Shown one piece after another: positions 1 to 9,240 of a DNA stretch of 64,000 nucleotides. The position numbers were made by a program, and so were the translations under genes. The notes beneath the pieces are model-generated. The model saw nothing but the letters and a program-made list of their open reading frames with translations, searched no databases and was not told the origin of the DNA. Source of the stretch: JBCCSZ01 sp039821145 (GTDB lineage: Bacteria > Bacteroidota > Bacteroidia > Chitinophagales > Saprospiraceae); the NCBI GenBank assembly GCA_039821145.1, contig JBCBOS010000020.1:62001-126000 (forward strand), given 5' to 3'. Within the stretch, counting starts at the first letter, position 1; each line of letters starts with the position of its first letter.

Positions 1-2
1 AT

Positions 3-662
3 AGTCTGGGCAATTTGGGAGCACAGCAAGCCGACATCCTCACCGATGTCGATTCGCTCAACCTCGCCTTCGAGCCCATCTGTGTATCCTTCGAAGTTTG
101 CGAATTCCGCATCATCGAAAACTTCCAATACGATACCCTGACCAACAACGAATTCGACGAGCTGCAGAACCAATACAACGTGCAGAATCGAATCAATATG
201 TATTTTGTCAATTCTACAGATGATCCCCTCGCCCTCTGCGGCCAAGCCACCCAAAACGGCATCGGCATTCTCGACAGTGGCGGCATCGTCATCCTAAAAG
301 AATGCGTCGGCCAACGCCGGGCCATGCCCCACGAAATGGGTCACTACTTTGGCTTGCTCCACACCTTTGAAGAAGAAGGAGCCGAGCTTGTCGATGGTAC
401 CAATTGCGAAACGGTGGGAGACCTCATCTGCGATACACCAGCCGACCCCTACGAGCACCCACGCCCTGTGACTGCTTATGTCAGCGAAGAGGAAGGCTGC
501 CGCTTTATTTCCAACGACCGCGATGCCAACGGAGAGTTCTACGAACCCGATGTCGGAAACTACATGTCGCACTATCCCAACTCTTGTGCCTGTGGATTTA
601 CCTATGACCAGTACGTTTTCATGGCCAATTCCTATCTGGCCACGGATCCTAGAATGTGGTAA
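3..662 (+). CDS. M43-family zinc metalloprotease, 5' end missing
   Basis: Only the C-terminal ~220 residues are present; the frame is open to the window edge, so the start lies upstream. The zinc site HEMGHYFGLLH (HExxHxxGxxH) is complete, and NYMSHYP downstream fits the Met-turn of metzincins. Both are features of the pappalysin/cytophagalysin M43 family, which are secreted endopeptidases. Several cysteines around the Met-turn fit an extracellular protein. The frame ends shortly after the Met-turn with no T9SS sorting domain, so any secretion signal must be at the missing N-terminus. It converges with the transporter gene 8 bases away. The family call is firm; the substrate is unknown. Confidence 0.88.
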   Translation, partial: SLGNLGAQQADILTDVDSLNLAFEPICVSFEVCEFRIIENFQYDTLTNNEFDELQNQYNVQNRINMYFVNSTDDPLALCGQATQNGIGILDSGGIVILKECVGQRRAMPHEMGHYFGLLHTFEEEGAELVDGTNCETVGDLICDTPADPYEHPRPVTAYVSEEEGCRFISNDRDANGEFYEPDVGNYMSHYPNSCACGFTYDQYVFMANSYLATDPRMW

Positions 663-670
663 AAAAACCC

Positions 671-2302
671 TCAGCTCAAGAAAGCAAATAGCAACTGTAC
701 AAATAAGATTTTGGTAATCAATGCCACTGGTAGCATGGTGGTAAAGCCAATGGTCGGCAGTTTGTTTCCACTCTTGTCCAAGGCAAAATCCAGCACGGCA
801 GGCTGATTGGACACCATTCCCAACAGGAAGCTAAAAGGTATTTTGAAGAACTTGTAGCCCACCAATAAGGTTGTCAGTGCTCCGGTCAGACTGATCACGG
901 CCCCTGCCAAGAAGATGGATAAACCACTGGTGCTGACCAAGGTATTGAGAAAGGTATGGCCTGAATTGATCCCAATCCCTGCCAGCAAAAAGATCAGACC
1001 GATCTGGCGCAGGGTGAGGTTGGCGCTGTGCGGAAGGGTCCACACCACAGGGCCGGTACGCCTCAGTGTGCCGAGCAACAGGGCAACAATCAAGGGCCCG
1101 CCTGCAAATCCCAATTGGAACTGAAAACCTCCCGGAAATTCAAAGGTTACCATCCCCAGCAACAGTCCCAATGCCATGCCCAGCCCAAAAGACAGCAAAT
1201 TGATGTGGCTCAAGGCTTCGAAAGAGTCGCCAAAGAGTTTGACCAGGTAGGGCACATCTTTTTTACGGGTGACAAACAAAATGCGGTCTCCCAACTCCAG
1301 TATGCTCCCGCCATTGGCCAGCAGGTCGACATCGCCCCGACGGATGCGGATGGGCAAGGTCGGCATTTTTTCTGCCAAGTTGAGGGCTGCCAGCTTTTGG
1401 CCCGCCACGGCCGGATTGGACACATAAATGCCGCGCACTTCGTATTCGGGATCATCGGCTGGAAAAATGTTGCTGTGGGTGCGGCCCATTTCCTTGGCCA
1501 CTCGCTTGACCTCCTGCTCATTGCCCACAATGCGCACAATGTCTCCCACTCGCAGTTGGGTGTCCCAATTGGGCAATACCACTTGATCGTCGCGCAACAT
1601 GCGTCCAAAGACGATCTTCCACTTTTGCTGCCGCAACAGATCGCGAATGGGAATCTGGGCAAAGGCGCCTTCCACCACTTCCACCGTCTCTCCTTGGATG
1701 GACTGGTTGACAGGATATTCATCGCGCAATTGTTCCTCCTCCTCCTTGAAGTCGATCTTGAGCAGGCGACTCATCAACTGAATGGCCATCATCACCCCAA
1801 TGACACCCATGGGATAGCTCAGCGAATAGCCCACCACTCCTTTTTCACTCAGGGGCTTGATCAGCTCGGGGGATACGGAATTGTTGATGGCATCGAGCAG
1901 GCCGGCCAGGGCGGGCGTATTGGTGCTCACCCCCGCAAAAAGCCCCGCTGTGGTGGCGGCATCCAGTCCCAGCAGAAAGTGCAGTCCCAGGGTGATGCTG
2001 GCCGATAGGATCAACATAAACATCACAAAGGTGACGTCGCGCAAGCCCCGCCGTTTGAGATTGGAAAAAAAGCCCGGTCCACTTTGCAAGCCGATGGTGT
2101 AGACAAAGATGGCCAGTCCCAAAAAGACCACCATATCAGGTATGTGCAAGCCAGGGTCCAGGGCACCAAAGCCCAGTCCGACAAACAACACGGCTGCCAC
2201 TCCCAGGCTGCTCCCGCGGAAGCGCACACTGCCGATTCCATAGCCGACGGCAGCTACCAAAAAGAGCAACAAGATGGGATTTTCTTTGAATGCCTCGATC
2301 AT
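671..2302 (-). CDS. AspT/YidE-type transporter with two TrkA-C domains
   Basis: A 543-residue inner-membrane protein. A hydrophobic N-terminal half (about 1-190) and C-terminal half (about 365-543) flank two soluble RCK-C/TrkA-C modules (about 205-360). This is the layout of the aspartate:alanine antiporter duplication family (AspT, YidE, YbjL). The substrate cannot be read from the sequence. The frame is open for 51 more codons upstream, but that stretch is cysteine-rich and unlike the family, while the ATG at 2302 begins directly before the first membrane segment. A TATATTTG motif lies only five bases before this ATG, so the transcript may have almost no leader. Confidence 0.85.
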   Translation of the reverse strand: MIEAFKENPILLLFLVAAVGYGIGSVRFRGSSLGVAAVLFVGLGFGALDPGLHIPDMVVFLGLAIFVYTIGLQSGPGFFSNLKRRGLRDVTFVMFMLILSASITLGLHFLLGLDAATTAGLFAGVSTNTPALAGLLDAINNSVSPELIKPLSEKGVVGYSLSYPMGVIGVMMAIQLMSRLLKIDFKEEEEQLRDEYPVNQSIQGETVEVVEGAFAQIPIRDLLRQQKWKIVFGRMLRDDQVVLPNWDTQLRVGDIVRIVGNEQEVKRVAKEMGRTHSNIFPADDPEYEVRGIYVSNPAVAGQKLAALNLAEKMPTLPIRIRRGDVDLLANGGSILELGDRILFVTRKKDVPYLVKLFGDSFEALSHINLLSFGLGMALGLLLGMVTFEFPGGFQFQLGFAGGPLIVALLLGTLRRTGPVVWTLPHSANLTLRQIGLIFLLAGIGINSGHTFLNTLVSTSGLSIFLAGAVISLTGALTTLLVGYKFFKIPFSFLLGMVSNQPAVLDFALDKSGNKLPTIGFTTMLPVALITKILFVQLLFAFLS

Positions 2303-2307
2303 GGCGG

Positions 2308-2315
2308 CAAATATA
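2308..2315 (-). promoter_or_regulatory. Bacteroidota -7 motif before the AspT-type gene
   Basis: On the minus strand the bases read TATATTTG, matching the Bacteroidota TAnnTTTG -7 element. It ends five bases before the ATG at 2302, which would place transcription start at or near the start codon. No clear -33 TTTG partner was seen, so this may be chance. Confidence 0.35.
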
Positions 2316-2439
2316 GGGGCATTCCAGATACGAAAACAGTGCTGGGAGAAACTAGAGGGGCATTTTTCCAAAAAAATACAGTTGCAGATCACCTCCTCTT
2401 CCCTTCCAAACATTCCATTCCTGGGATACTGAAATTGAC

Positions 2440-2447
2440 TATATTTG
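2440..2447 (+). promoter_or_regulatory. Bacteroidota -7 motif before the EamA gene
   Basis: TATATTTG on the plus strand fits the TAnnTTTG -7 consensus, 27 bases before the TTG at 2475. The spacing is reasonable for a short leader. The -33 element is not obvious. Confidence 0.45.
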
Positions 2448-2474
2448 CAGCCCATTTGATGGGAGGCGCCGATA

Positions 2475-3395
2475 TTGGCAGGCTGTCCTGAAGACCCAGC
2501 AAGATTGAAAAGAACACGACCGACAGATTCCGACCCTACCGTATCCGGCTGGCTGCTTTTGCTGCTGCTGGCCCTCGTTTGGGGCAGTTCCTACATATTG
2601 ATCAAAAAAGGATTGGTGGCTTTTCGGGCCGAGCAACTGGCGGGCCTGCGGGTATCCATCTCGGCCTTGGCACTACTGCCCGTACTGCTGTGGCGCTTTC
2701 GCAAAATTGACTGGTCCAAATGGCCCTACTTACTCGTGGTAGGCATTACCGGAAACTTTGTCCCCGCCTTTCTCTTTGCCTTTGCCCAAACCGAACTCAA
2801 CAGCTCCACCACGGGCGTTCTCAGTTCGCTCACCCCGCTGTTTACCCTGTTGATCGGCATTTTCTTTTTTCAGGTTCCTTCTCGCTGGACCAAGATATTG
2901 GGGGTCTTGCTGGGCCTGGGCGGCGCAGTCTTTTTGATTTTATTTGGCAAAAAGGCTGGTCTGGAAGGCAATCTGTGGTATGGCGGTCTCGTCATCCTGG
3001 CCACCCTGATGTATTCGATGAGCGTGAATACAGCCAAGTACTATTTACAGGACATGGATGCCATCCTCATCAGCGTGGCCTCCTTTGCCTTCATCGGAAC
3101 GCCCGGTGCCATCTACCTGTTCTCCACAGACTTTGTAGAGGTACTGACCACCCATGAGCACGGCTGGTCCTCTCTGGGCTACATCACCATTTTGTCACTG
3201 CTGGGCACGGTGATCGCTTCCATCCTCTTTTACCAGTTGGTGCAGATGACCAGTGCTCTGTTTGCCTCCACAGTCAGCTACCTCATTCCCATCATCGCCT
3301 TGATGTGGGGGGCCGTGGACGGAGAACCCATTACCCTTCTGCATTTGGTGGGCATGACAACCATCCTGACCGGCGTCTACGTAGCCAGCAAGTAA
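2475..3395 (+). CDS. EamA/DMT-family transporter
   Basis: About 306 residues with ten predicted membrane helices in two repeated halves, the pattern of EamA drug/metabolite exporters. The first helix begins WLLLLLLALVWGSSYILIKKG, and the W-G-S-S/T-x-x-x-x-K/R pattern is typical of the family. The substrate is unknown. There is no ATG before the first helix: a stop at 2457-2459 limits the frame, leaving TTG at 2475 or TTG at 2505. The good -7 motif at 2440 fits either. It converges with adk. Confidence 0.88.
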   Translation: MAGCPEDPARLKRTRPTDSDPTVSGWLLLLLLALVWGSSYILIKKGLVAFRAEQLAGLRVSISALALLPVLLWRFRKIDWSKWPYLLVVGITGNFVPAFLFAFAQTELNSSTTGVLSSLTPLFTLLIGIFFFQVPSRWTKILGVLLGLGGAVFLILFGKKAGLEGNLWYGGLVILATLMYSMSVNTAKYYLQDMDAILISVASFAFIGTPGAIYLFSTDFVEVLTTHEHGWSSLGYITILSLLGTVIASILFYQLVQMTSALFASTVSYLIPIIALMWGAVDGEPITLLHLVGMTTILTGVYVASK

Positions 3396-3406
3396 AACGG
3401 CAAGCC

Positions 3407-3979
3407 CTAGAGTGAGTCGATTTTCTGGCAAAGACGTTGGAACACTTCCTCAATTGTGCCAACCCCTTCTACGCTGTGAGACAGGTCAAACTGAGCGTAG
3501 TAGTCGTATACTGGCTTGGTTTCGCTTTTGTATACATCGAGGCGATTGCGAATGATGCCTTCGTCATTGTCGTCAGCCCGGCCGGAGGTCTTTCCTCTGT
3601 TGAGCAATCGTTTGACGAGTTCTTCATCATCTACAGTCAGTTCGAGCAGGGCAGAAATGGACTGTCCTTTTTCTTCGAGGTATGTCACCAAAGCCTCGGC
3701 TTGGTTGATGGTGCGGGGGAAGCCATCGAAAATGTACCCCTTGACATCCGGGTTGGCATCGACCTTGTTTTTGAGCATGCCGATGGTCACCTCGTCGGGC
3801 ACCAGTTCTCCTTTGGCGATGTACTCTTTGGCCTTGAGTCCCAGTGGTGTGTCATTGCCCATTTCGTAGCGGAAGAGGTCTCCGGTAGAGATGTGCAGCA
3901 GTTCGTACTTTTCCAAGAGTTTGGCGGCTTGGGTGCCTTTGCCAGAGCCAGGAGGGCCAAATAGAATCAGATTGATCAT
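3407..3979 (-). CDS. adk: adenylate kinase, short form
   Basis: Interconverts AMP + ATP and 2 ADP in the cytoplasm. The P-loop GPPGSGKGT is at residues 8-16, the NMP-binding FDGFPRT at 84-90, and arginines fitting the LID region (R124, R129, R134, R144) are in place. At 190 residues it is the short form: the zinc-binding LID insert is replaced by a brief loop (about 129-138). The ATG start directly precedes the first beta strand. It is probably a single-gene transcript. Confidence 0.96.
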   Translation of the reverse strand: MINLILFGPPGSGKGTQAAKLLEKYELLHISTGDLFRYEMGNDTPLGLKAKEYIAKGELVPDEVTIGMLKNKVDANPDVKGYIFDGFPRTINQAEALVTYLEEKGQSISALLELTVDDEELVKRLLNRGKTSGRADDNDEGIIRNRLDVYKSETKPVYDYYAQFDLSHSVEGVGTIEEVFQRLCQKIDSL

Positions 3980-4417
3980 AATATGGTTTGTTTTCTTACG
4001 GAGATTGCTTTATTTAACAACTTTTCCGATTTTTTCCAAAACGCAGCGAAAATACGCATTTTTCAAAACAAATGCACGGGCAGTTCTCGGCGCTTAGTGT
4101 CTTTTTGAAAATAAGTGCGGAATATTTCCTATTTTGGCCGCTCCCCAAGCTCATCAATCGGTGAAAACCCTGGTACAACAAAAGTTTGTCCAGCGCCCAT
4201 GCTCGTCAAATACCAACTATTTTGTATATTGATAAGAAGAAGCGGAGGGTAAGAGCGTACCTTTTCTTCTGCATGGTTTTCACCTATATCCCCATTTGCA
4301 AAGTCCCAAAGCACTGACTTCCTCAGCGCCTGTCTTCTCATTGGTACAGTTTTGTCTTGCCCATGAGAAACGGTGGTGACATCCATTATTCAAGAGTAAC
4401 ATTTAAACAGTCCTGCC
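3980..4417. other. intergenic region, nothing recognised
   Basis: About 440 bases between the divergent adk and 4418 genes. It must hold both promoters. One open frame on the minus strand (4129-4386) has no protein-like features and I do not call it. No RNA gene or repeat was recognised. Confidence 0.5.
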
Positions 4418-4885
4418 ATGATTAAGTCACTGGAAGAAGTACTGCAATACCAGAGCCGAGATGTATTGCATCGTTTTGGGTTTTACCATCCGCAGTGGAA
4501 AGAACAAGCGGCCATGTTCTTCGACGATCTCAAGCGTTTTTTGTGGCTCTATGCCACCGTGGAAGAACAGCGGAAAACGGATCCGGAGGCACCCGACGTG
4601 CTCATCTCCGGCTACATGTTGATTCTGGATGAAATTTGGCATTGTTTCATTCTCTACACCGAACACTACCAACAGTTTTGCGAAGACTATCTGGGGCGTT
4701 TTGTCCACCACCCTCCCAAGCTCTACAAATATTACCGCAACAAAGAGAAGCTGGGCGAAGAAGCTGCCGATGAAATCATGGTCGAAGAAATGATTGGCCT
4801 AGTGGTGGCCTACTTTGGGGAAGAAACAGCCCTTCGCTGGTTTGAAGGCTACGAGGCATATGTCCCCGAAAACGCCATTCACTGA
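4418..4885 (+). CDS. small protein with GRDP/DUF1399-like WH motif
   Basis: 155 residues, no signal peptide, probably cytoplasmic. The central run LDEIWHCFILYTEHYQQFC (residues 70-88) followed by GRFVHHPP (93-100) resembles the D-x-x-W-H-x-F-I-L ... C ... G-x-x-H-H pattern of glycine-rich-domain-containing proteins (GRDP/DUF1399-like). Conserved Asp71, His75, Cys88 and His97-98 could form a metal or catalytic site, but no function is established to my knowledge. It stands alone and converges with the first bamA, one base apart. The family link is from memory of the motif and is tentative. Confidence 0.72.
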   Translation: MIKSLEEVLQYQSRDVLHRFGFYHPQWKEQAAMFFDDLKRFLWLYATVEEQRKTDPEAPDVLISGYMLILDEIWHCFILYTEHYQQFCEDYLGRFVHHPPKLYKYYRNKEKLGEEAADEIMVEEMIGLVVAYFGEETALRWFEGYEAYVPENAIH

Positions 4886-4886
4886 C

Positions 4887-7364
4887 TCAATCGGGCTCTA
4901 TCCCGATCACCAGACTGACTTTTCCAAAACGAGACAGGTAACTGCCTGACCTACTGCCCGTCTTGTCAAAGCCAATGCCATAGTCCATCCCGACCAGGCC
5001 CAGCATGGGAATCTTCACTCGGAAGCCCACCCCCACGGATCGCTTGAGGTCAAAGGGGTTGTAGCCATCGAAGCCCTGCCAGGCATTGCCCGCCTCTGCA
5101 AAGGCGTGGACATAGGCCGAGCTGGCTGGCTGATCGAGCAGCAAATAGCGCAGCTCCAAGGTGTATTTGTTGAACAGAGTGGCCCCTCCCTTTTGGTTGA
5201 CCGCAAAGTCGACCTCTTCATCATAGCCTCGCAGGGCGATCACATCCACGCCTGTGTAGCCATTGAGCCGATTGAGGCCATCTCCGCCCAGTCGAAATCG
5301 CTCGAAGGGGGAAATGTCTCCACCATAAGAGCCCAAATAGCCTGCCTTGGCCGACGCCCGCAAGGTCAATTTGTTGCCTAGAGGAATGTGCTGGGTGGCT
5401 TCCAGGCGCCACTTGTGGTATTCCAGCCAATCGTGCTCGGAGGAGTTGCCACTGCCAAAGAGGGAGTACGGCGGGGTAAACTGAACCGACAAAGACAGGA
5501 AGCGGCCCTTGGTGGGAAAGAAAGGATGGTTGAGGTTGGTGTAGGTAAATTCCTGGCGGAAAAACAGGTTGTTGAAGGTGCCATTGGCCAGAGGCGTTCC
5601 ATCTTCCAGCACAAAATCCTGCAGCTCCCAGTCCTGTAATCTGATTTGCTGAAATTGAACGCTGCTGCCAGAGACGATGTAGTCGTCCAAAAAGCGAAAT
5701 CGGGCCCCGTGCTCTGCCAAGCCACCGATGACGCTGTAGCGGGCCGTCAAGCCCTCCTCCAGCTCTTGATTGCGACGGGTCAGAAAACCAGCAACGGTCA
5801 ACTGGCGGGGCTTTCCTCTGAACCAGGGTTCGCTGAACGAAAAGTTGTAGGACTGAAAATCCCGCCCACTGCTCTGCACCCGAAAAGACAATTGCTGGCC
5901 GTCGCCTTGTGGGTAAGGAGTCCAACTCCCTTTTTTGAACAGATCGCGCATGGAAAAATTTTGAAATGCCACGCCCAAGGTTCCGAAGACGCTCTTGGAG
6001 GCGGGGTCCCAACCACCGGCCAGCTCAAATTTGTCTCCGCTCTTCTCCTGCAAGACATATTCGATGTCCACCGTCCCTTTCTCTGGATGTATCTGGGTGC
6101 GAATGTCAAAGTTGTTGGGGTCAAAAAATCCCATGTTCATCAATCGACGCTGGGAACGCATGATGGCTGCCCGACTGAAGTACTGCCCAGGACGGGTTTC
6201 CAACTCTCTGCGGATGACATAGTCCTTGGTCGTTTCATTGCCACTGATCTCCACCCGACCGATGACAGCCAGCGGCCCTTCTGTCAGTCGAATTTCCAAG
6301 TCGAGCGAATCCCCTTCGATGGCCTTCTCCACCAATTCTGCCCGAAAGAACAAATGCCCCCGGTCCATGTACAGGCTGGCCACATCGCGCCCTTCCGGAT
6401 GAAAGTGCAACCGACTTTCCAACTCCTCTGGCCGATACACATCTCCCGGCCCAAATCCCAGTATCCTGTTGAGCAATTCTTCATCGTACAAATCATTGCC
6501 CTGCCAGCGAAGGGAGCGGATGTGGTACTGCTGCCCTTCCTCGATGTGAATGTGCAAGTGAAGATCACCCGAGGCATCCACCCAACTGCTGTCCCGGCCG
6601 ATGGCGGCATCCAGGTAGCCTTTCGATCGGTAGTGCTGACGGATGGCCTCCAAGTCCTCCCGATACTTTTCCTCCACAAAGCGCGACTTTGACCAAAGGT
6701 GAATCCGCCGTTTGCTGTGTTGCATCAATTTGCGCAGCTTGCCCGCCTTGATCTGCTCATTGCCCGAAAAACTGATTTGCTCAATTTTCATCACATCTCC
6801 CTTGACAATGTGCAGGTGCAAAATCTGACCGATCCCCTCTGGGTTGTCGACCCATTGCCGTTGGACCACGGCCGAGGGGTAGCCCTTTTCGGCACAATGG
6901 TCGGTGAGCATCGTCTGTAGGTGGCTGTCAACGGAGCGGGTGTAGGCTGTTCCCAGGGGTGCCGTTTTTTCCAAGGACTCCAACAGTTGGTCCCGCCAGT
7001 TTTTGCGCAGTCCGGTGAGCTTGTAGCCTCCGATGATGGGGGCCTCCTCAACGGAAATGATCAAGTGGATGCTGTCGTTTTGTCGATGGCTTTCGTAGAG
7101 TGTCACATTGCTGAATCGCTGCAATCTCCACAGGGCATCGATGGCTTGGGCAGTTTGCAAGCTGGGCAGGACGATTGACTCACCGACCTGTAGACCACTC
7201 AGAGCAATGATGGCCTGTGGGTCGGTGGCTTGGGCCCCTTCTACGGTGATGTTGGCGATGGTCCATTGGCTGCGGGGCGAGGGGTCGGGACCAGATGAAG
7301 GCTGGGCCATCAGGGAGAGGCTTGCCAATAGACATAGGGATGGCAGTAGAAAGAGTACTTTCAT
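4887..7364 (-). CDS. bamA: BamA-type outer-membrane assembly protein, paralog 1
   Basis: 825 residues: signal peptide (1-21, ending LSLMAQ), then a chain of POTRA domains over roughly residues 30-430 (repeated signatures such as ISFSGNEQIKAGKLRKLM and GNETTKDYVIRRELETRPGQ), and an Omp85 beta barrel from about 440 to the end. Role: insertion of beta-barrel proteins into the outer membrane. ATG at 7364 was chosen because it starts the signal peptide; the frame is open 55 codons further upstream without coding character. It is clearly paralogous to the gene at 15547-18102. It stands alone rather than beside uppS, so it may be a specialised Omp85 rather than the housekeeping one. Confidence 0.9.
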   Translation of the reverse strand: MKVLFLLPSLCLLASLSLMAQPSSGPDPSPRSQWTIANITVEGAQATDPQAIIALSGLQVGESIVLPSLQTAQAIDALWRLQRFSNVTLYESHRQNDSIHLIISVEEAPIIGGYKLTGLRKNWRDQLLESLEKTAPLGTAYTRSVDSHLQTMLTDHCAEKGYPSAVVQRQWVDNPEGIGQILHLHIVKGDVMKIEQISFSGNEQIKAGKLRKLMQHSKRRIHLWSKSRFVEEKYREDLEAIRQHYRSKGYLDAAIGRDSSWVDASGDLHLHIHIEEGQQYHIRSLRWQGNDLYDEELLNRILGFGPGDVYRPEELESRLHFHPEGRDVASLYMDRGHLFFRAELVEKAIEGDSLDLEIRLTEGPLAVIGRVEISGNETTKDYVIRRELETRPGQYFSRAAIMRSQRRLMNMGFFDPNNFDIRTQIHPEKGTVDIEYVLQEKSGDKFELAGGWDPASKSVFGTLGVAFQNFSMRDLFKKGSWTPYPQGDGQQLSFRVQSSGRDFQSYNFSFSEPWFRGKPRQLTVAGFLTRRNQELEEGLTARYSVIGGLAEHGARFRFLDDYIVSGSSVQFQQIRLQDWELQDFVLEDGTPLANGTFNNLFFRQEFTYTNLNHPFFPTKGRFLSLSVQFTPPYSLFGSGNSSEHDWLEYHKWRLEATQHIPLGNKLTLRASAKAGYLGSYGGDISPFERFRLGGDGLNRLNGYTGVDVIALRGYDEEVDFAVNQKGGATLFNKYTLELRYLLLDQPASSAYVHAFAEAGNAWQGFDGYNPFDLKRSVGVGFRVKIPMLGLVGMDYGIGFDKTGSRSGSYLSRFGKVSLVIGIEPD

Positions 7365-7561
7365 ATTCTTGGGTTGTGACAATGTACAAGGGTGGCAATG
7401 CTGCAGCTGTCGAAAGGCTACAGTCCGAGATGAGCTGTTCGCGCCGAGAAGGGCGATGGGCTCGATGCCAGGATGAAATTTTGGTAATCTGTTGTAAAGA
7501 GGGATGATCCCGCCCAAAGGTTGGTCCACTGACTCATCTTAGGAAGATGGTAACAAATGGA

Positions 7562-9034
7562 TCAACGGCGGTAGGTCCGACTGCGGCGGCCTTCGTGGTA
7601 TTTTTGCAGCACGCTGAGGGTCATTTTCCACAACTCTGTGTAGGGAATGATCTCGATGTCCTGGTTTTGGGTCATCTGCAGTGGCCGGGATTCCAACTTT
7701 TTGCGTTTGAGGGCCGAGTGGCGCAGCACAGCTTGGTAGTGAAAGCGGTAGCGCGGAATCATCAACAGCATCTCGATGAAGGTACGGGCTCGGATCAACT
7801 GCCGACTTTTCATGTGCCGCTGCATGTACTTGCGAATGGCCTCTGCCCGGTCGATGAGCACGTCGTTGTTGTGCCCCAGGTTGAGCAGCAGTTGCAGGAT
7901 GATGATGTTGATGTTGTTGCCCTGTTTGTCCTGAGAGAAGATGGGCATCTCTCCGATGATTTTGCGGAAGTGGGGAGTCCCGCTGGTCTCCTTGCGGATG
8001 TGGCCGGAGCGGATGAGGAAGGCGATGTAGGCTTTGACGATGCGCCATTGTTCGTCCAGTGCCCGGCTCATTTGGGGGACTTTGCTGGCGGCTAGGTAGA
8101 GGAGGTAGGCTTGTTCGTATTCGCCGGCGTGGAGTTCGATGAGGAGGCGGTAGTAGGTGAAGATACTCCAGCTGTATTGGCTTTGTTTGACACGAGAAAT
8201 GGCCAAGCGGATGTTTTCACGGGCTTCATCGTACTGGCGAAGGAGAAGTTGGGCAGGAACTAGCTTATAACGGATGCTTATGTCTCTATTAATTTTTCTT
8301 CCTTCAAGATATTCTAATGCATGCTGACAAATTGAAATTACAGAAGAGTAGTCATGTTTGAGGTACGATTGGAGTATTTGTAAATTCCACAAATAAACAT
8401 TAATGCTTGCTGAATCTTGCTCAAAAAAAGGAGAAAGCTCATTGATCGTTCCTGACAAGTTCCTTTGAAATTGAGGGGTGTAAGAGCGATTCATGTTGTG
8501 CTCATGAAAAATAGCTGAACAAATGATTTTCACACGGTCTTCAGCATCCGCTTTTACCTTCTGCTTGAGTAGTATCTTCTTATAATAATTCCCTTTCCTT
8601 TCGTTATTTTCAATTACCATGAAATAGTAATACAAATCAATTGCTACCTCTGCACAAACTCTATGTAAATCATATTTTCTAGACTTTTGTAAGGTAGAAA
8701 GCATGATGTCAACAGCTTTTGTCCTGTTATTATTAGCAATAAGTATCTTGATAGCTGTCAGAGATTTCCAGCACTCTGAGATGGCTTCTTGAAGTGGGTT
8801 TCTATAAACCCAAGGGTGGAACAGAATAATTTTTGTAACATGACGGATGAGCTTCATTTTTAATTCGGAGAACTCTTTCTTACACCTTCTACTATCAAAA
8901 AGCATCTCCTTTGCATCCTTTTCAGATACAATTCTTCCCTCTTTCACAAGCCTGTATAACTGCAAGCTTTTCCCCTCCAACTCACTGGACAGGTCAACTT
9001 CCATGCTTTTCATAAATTCCAAGAGGTACTTCAT
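7562..9034 (-). CDS. unknown alpha-helical protein, possible TPR-like
   Basis: 490 residues, no signal peptide or membrane segment. Long helices with repeated aromatic/Leu/Ala patterns (for example YRLLIELHAGEYEQAYLLYLAASKV) suggest TPR-like repeats in residues ~230-400. I recognise no family. The N-terminal ~255 residues (8270-9034) are encoded by AT-rich DNA, while the C-terminal part is GC-rich like the surrounding chromosome. The step falls inside the gene, which suggests recombination that swapped the 5' part. It stands alone at the left edge of the accessory island, divergent from the small frame at 9241. Confidence 0.7.
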   Translation of the reverse strand: MKYLLEFMKSMEVDLSSELEGKSLQLYRLVKEGRIVSEKDAKEMLFDSRRCKKEFSELKMKLIRHVTKIILFHPWVYRNPLQEAISECWKSLTAIKILIANNNRTKAVDIMLSTLQKSRKYDLHRVCAEVAIDLYYYFMVIENNERKGNYYKKILLKQKVKADAEDRVKIICSAIFHEHNMNRSYTPQFQRNLSGTINELSPFFEQDSASINVYLWNLQILQSYLKHDYSSVISICQHALEYLEGRKINRDISIRYKLVPAQLLLRQYDEARENIRLAISRVKQSQYSWSIFTYYRLLIELHAGEYEQAYLLYLAASKVPQMSRALDEQWRIVKAYIAFLIRSGHIRKETSGTPHFRKIIGEMPIFSQDKQGNNINIIILQLLLNLGHNNDVLIDRAEAIRKYMQRHMKSRQLIRARTFIEMLLMIPRYRFHYQAVLRHSALKRKKLESRPLQMTQNQDIEIIPYTELWKMTLSVLQKYHEGRRSRTYRR

Positions 9035-9240
9035 ACTGAAACAATAGACTGTTTATCAACATTTTATAAAAAGATACAATTATTTTTTCATTTCAAGATA
9101 GAACGGATTTTTTCTCCTTATCAGGCACTAAATTTACTTGAAACAAACTTTCTTAGCAAAAGATTTTTAGATACTTTCAAATGGGAAAGTATAGATTAGA
9201 TGCTGTTATCCATACGAATTGATAAATCCTACATTAGATT
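9035..9240. other. AT-rich divergent promoter region
   Basis: Very AT-rich gap of about 200 bases upstream of the 7562-9034 gene and of the small frame at 9241. Apart from the inverted repeat at 9171-9192, nothing was recognised. Confidence 0.4.
9171..9192. promoter_or_regulatory. perfect 8+8 bp inverted repeat, possible operator
   Basis: ATACTTTC (9171-9178) and GAAAGTAT (9185-9192) are perfect inverted arms around a 6-base spacer, in the divergent promoter region between 9034 and 9241. The size fits a dimeric regulator site. Arms resemble the CTTTC/GAAAG motif seen elsewhere in the window, but the spacing differs. Confidence 0.4.

Noticed and set aside
4129..4386. 85-codon minus-strand frame between adk and the 4418 gene
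   Set aside because: No family-like pattern, lies in the promoter region, composition like non-coding DNA.
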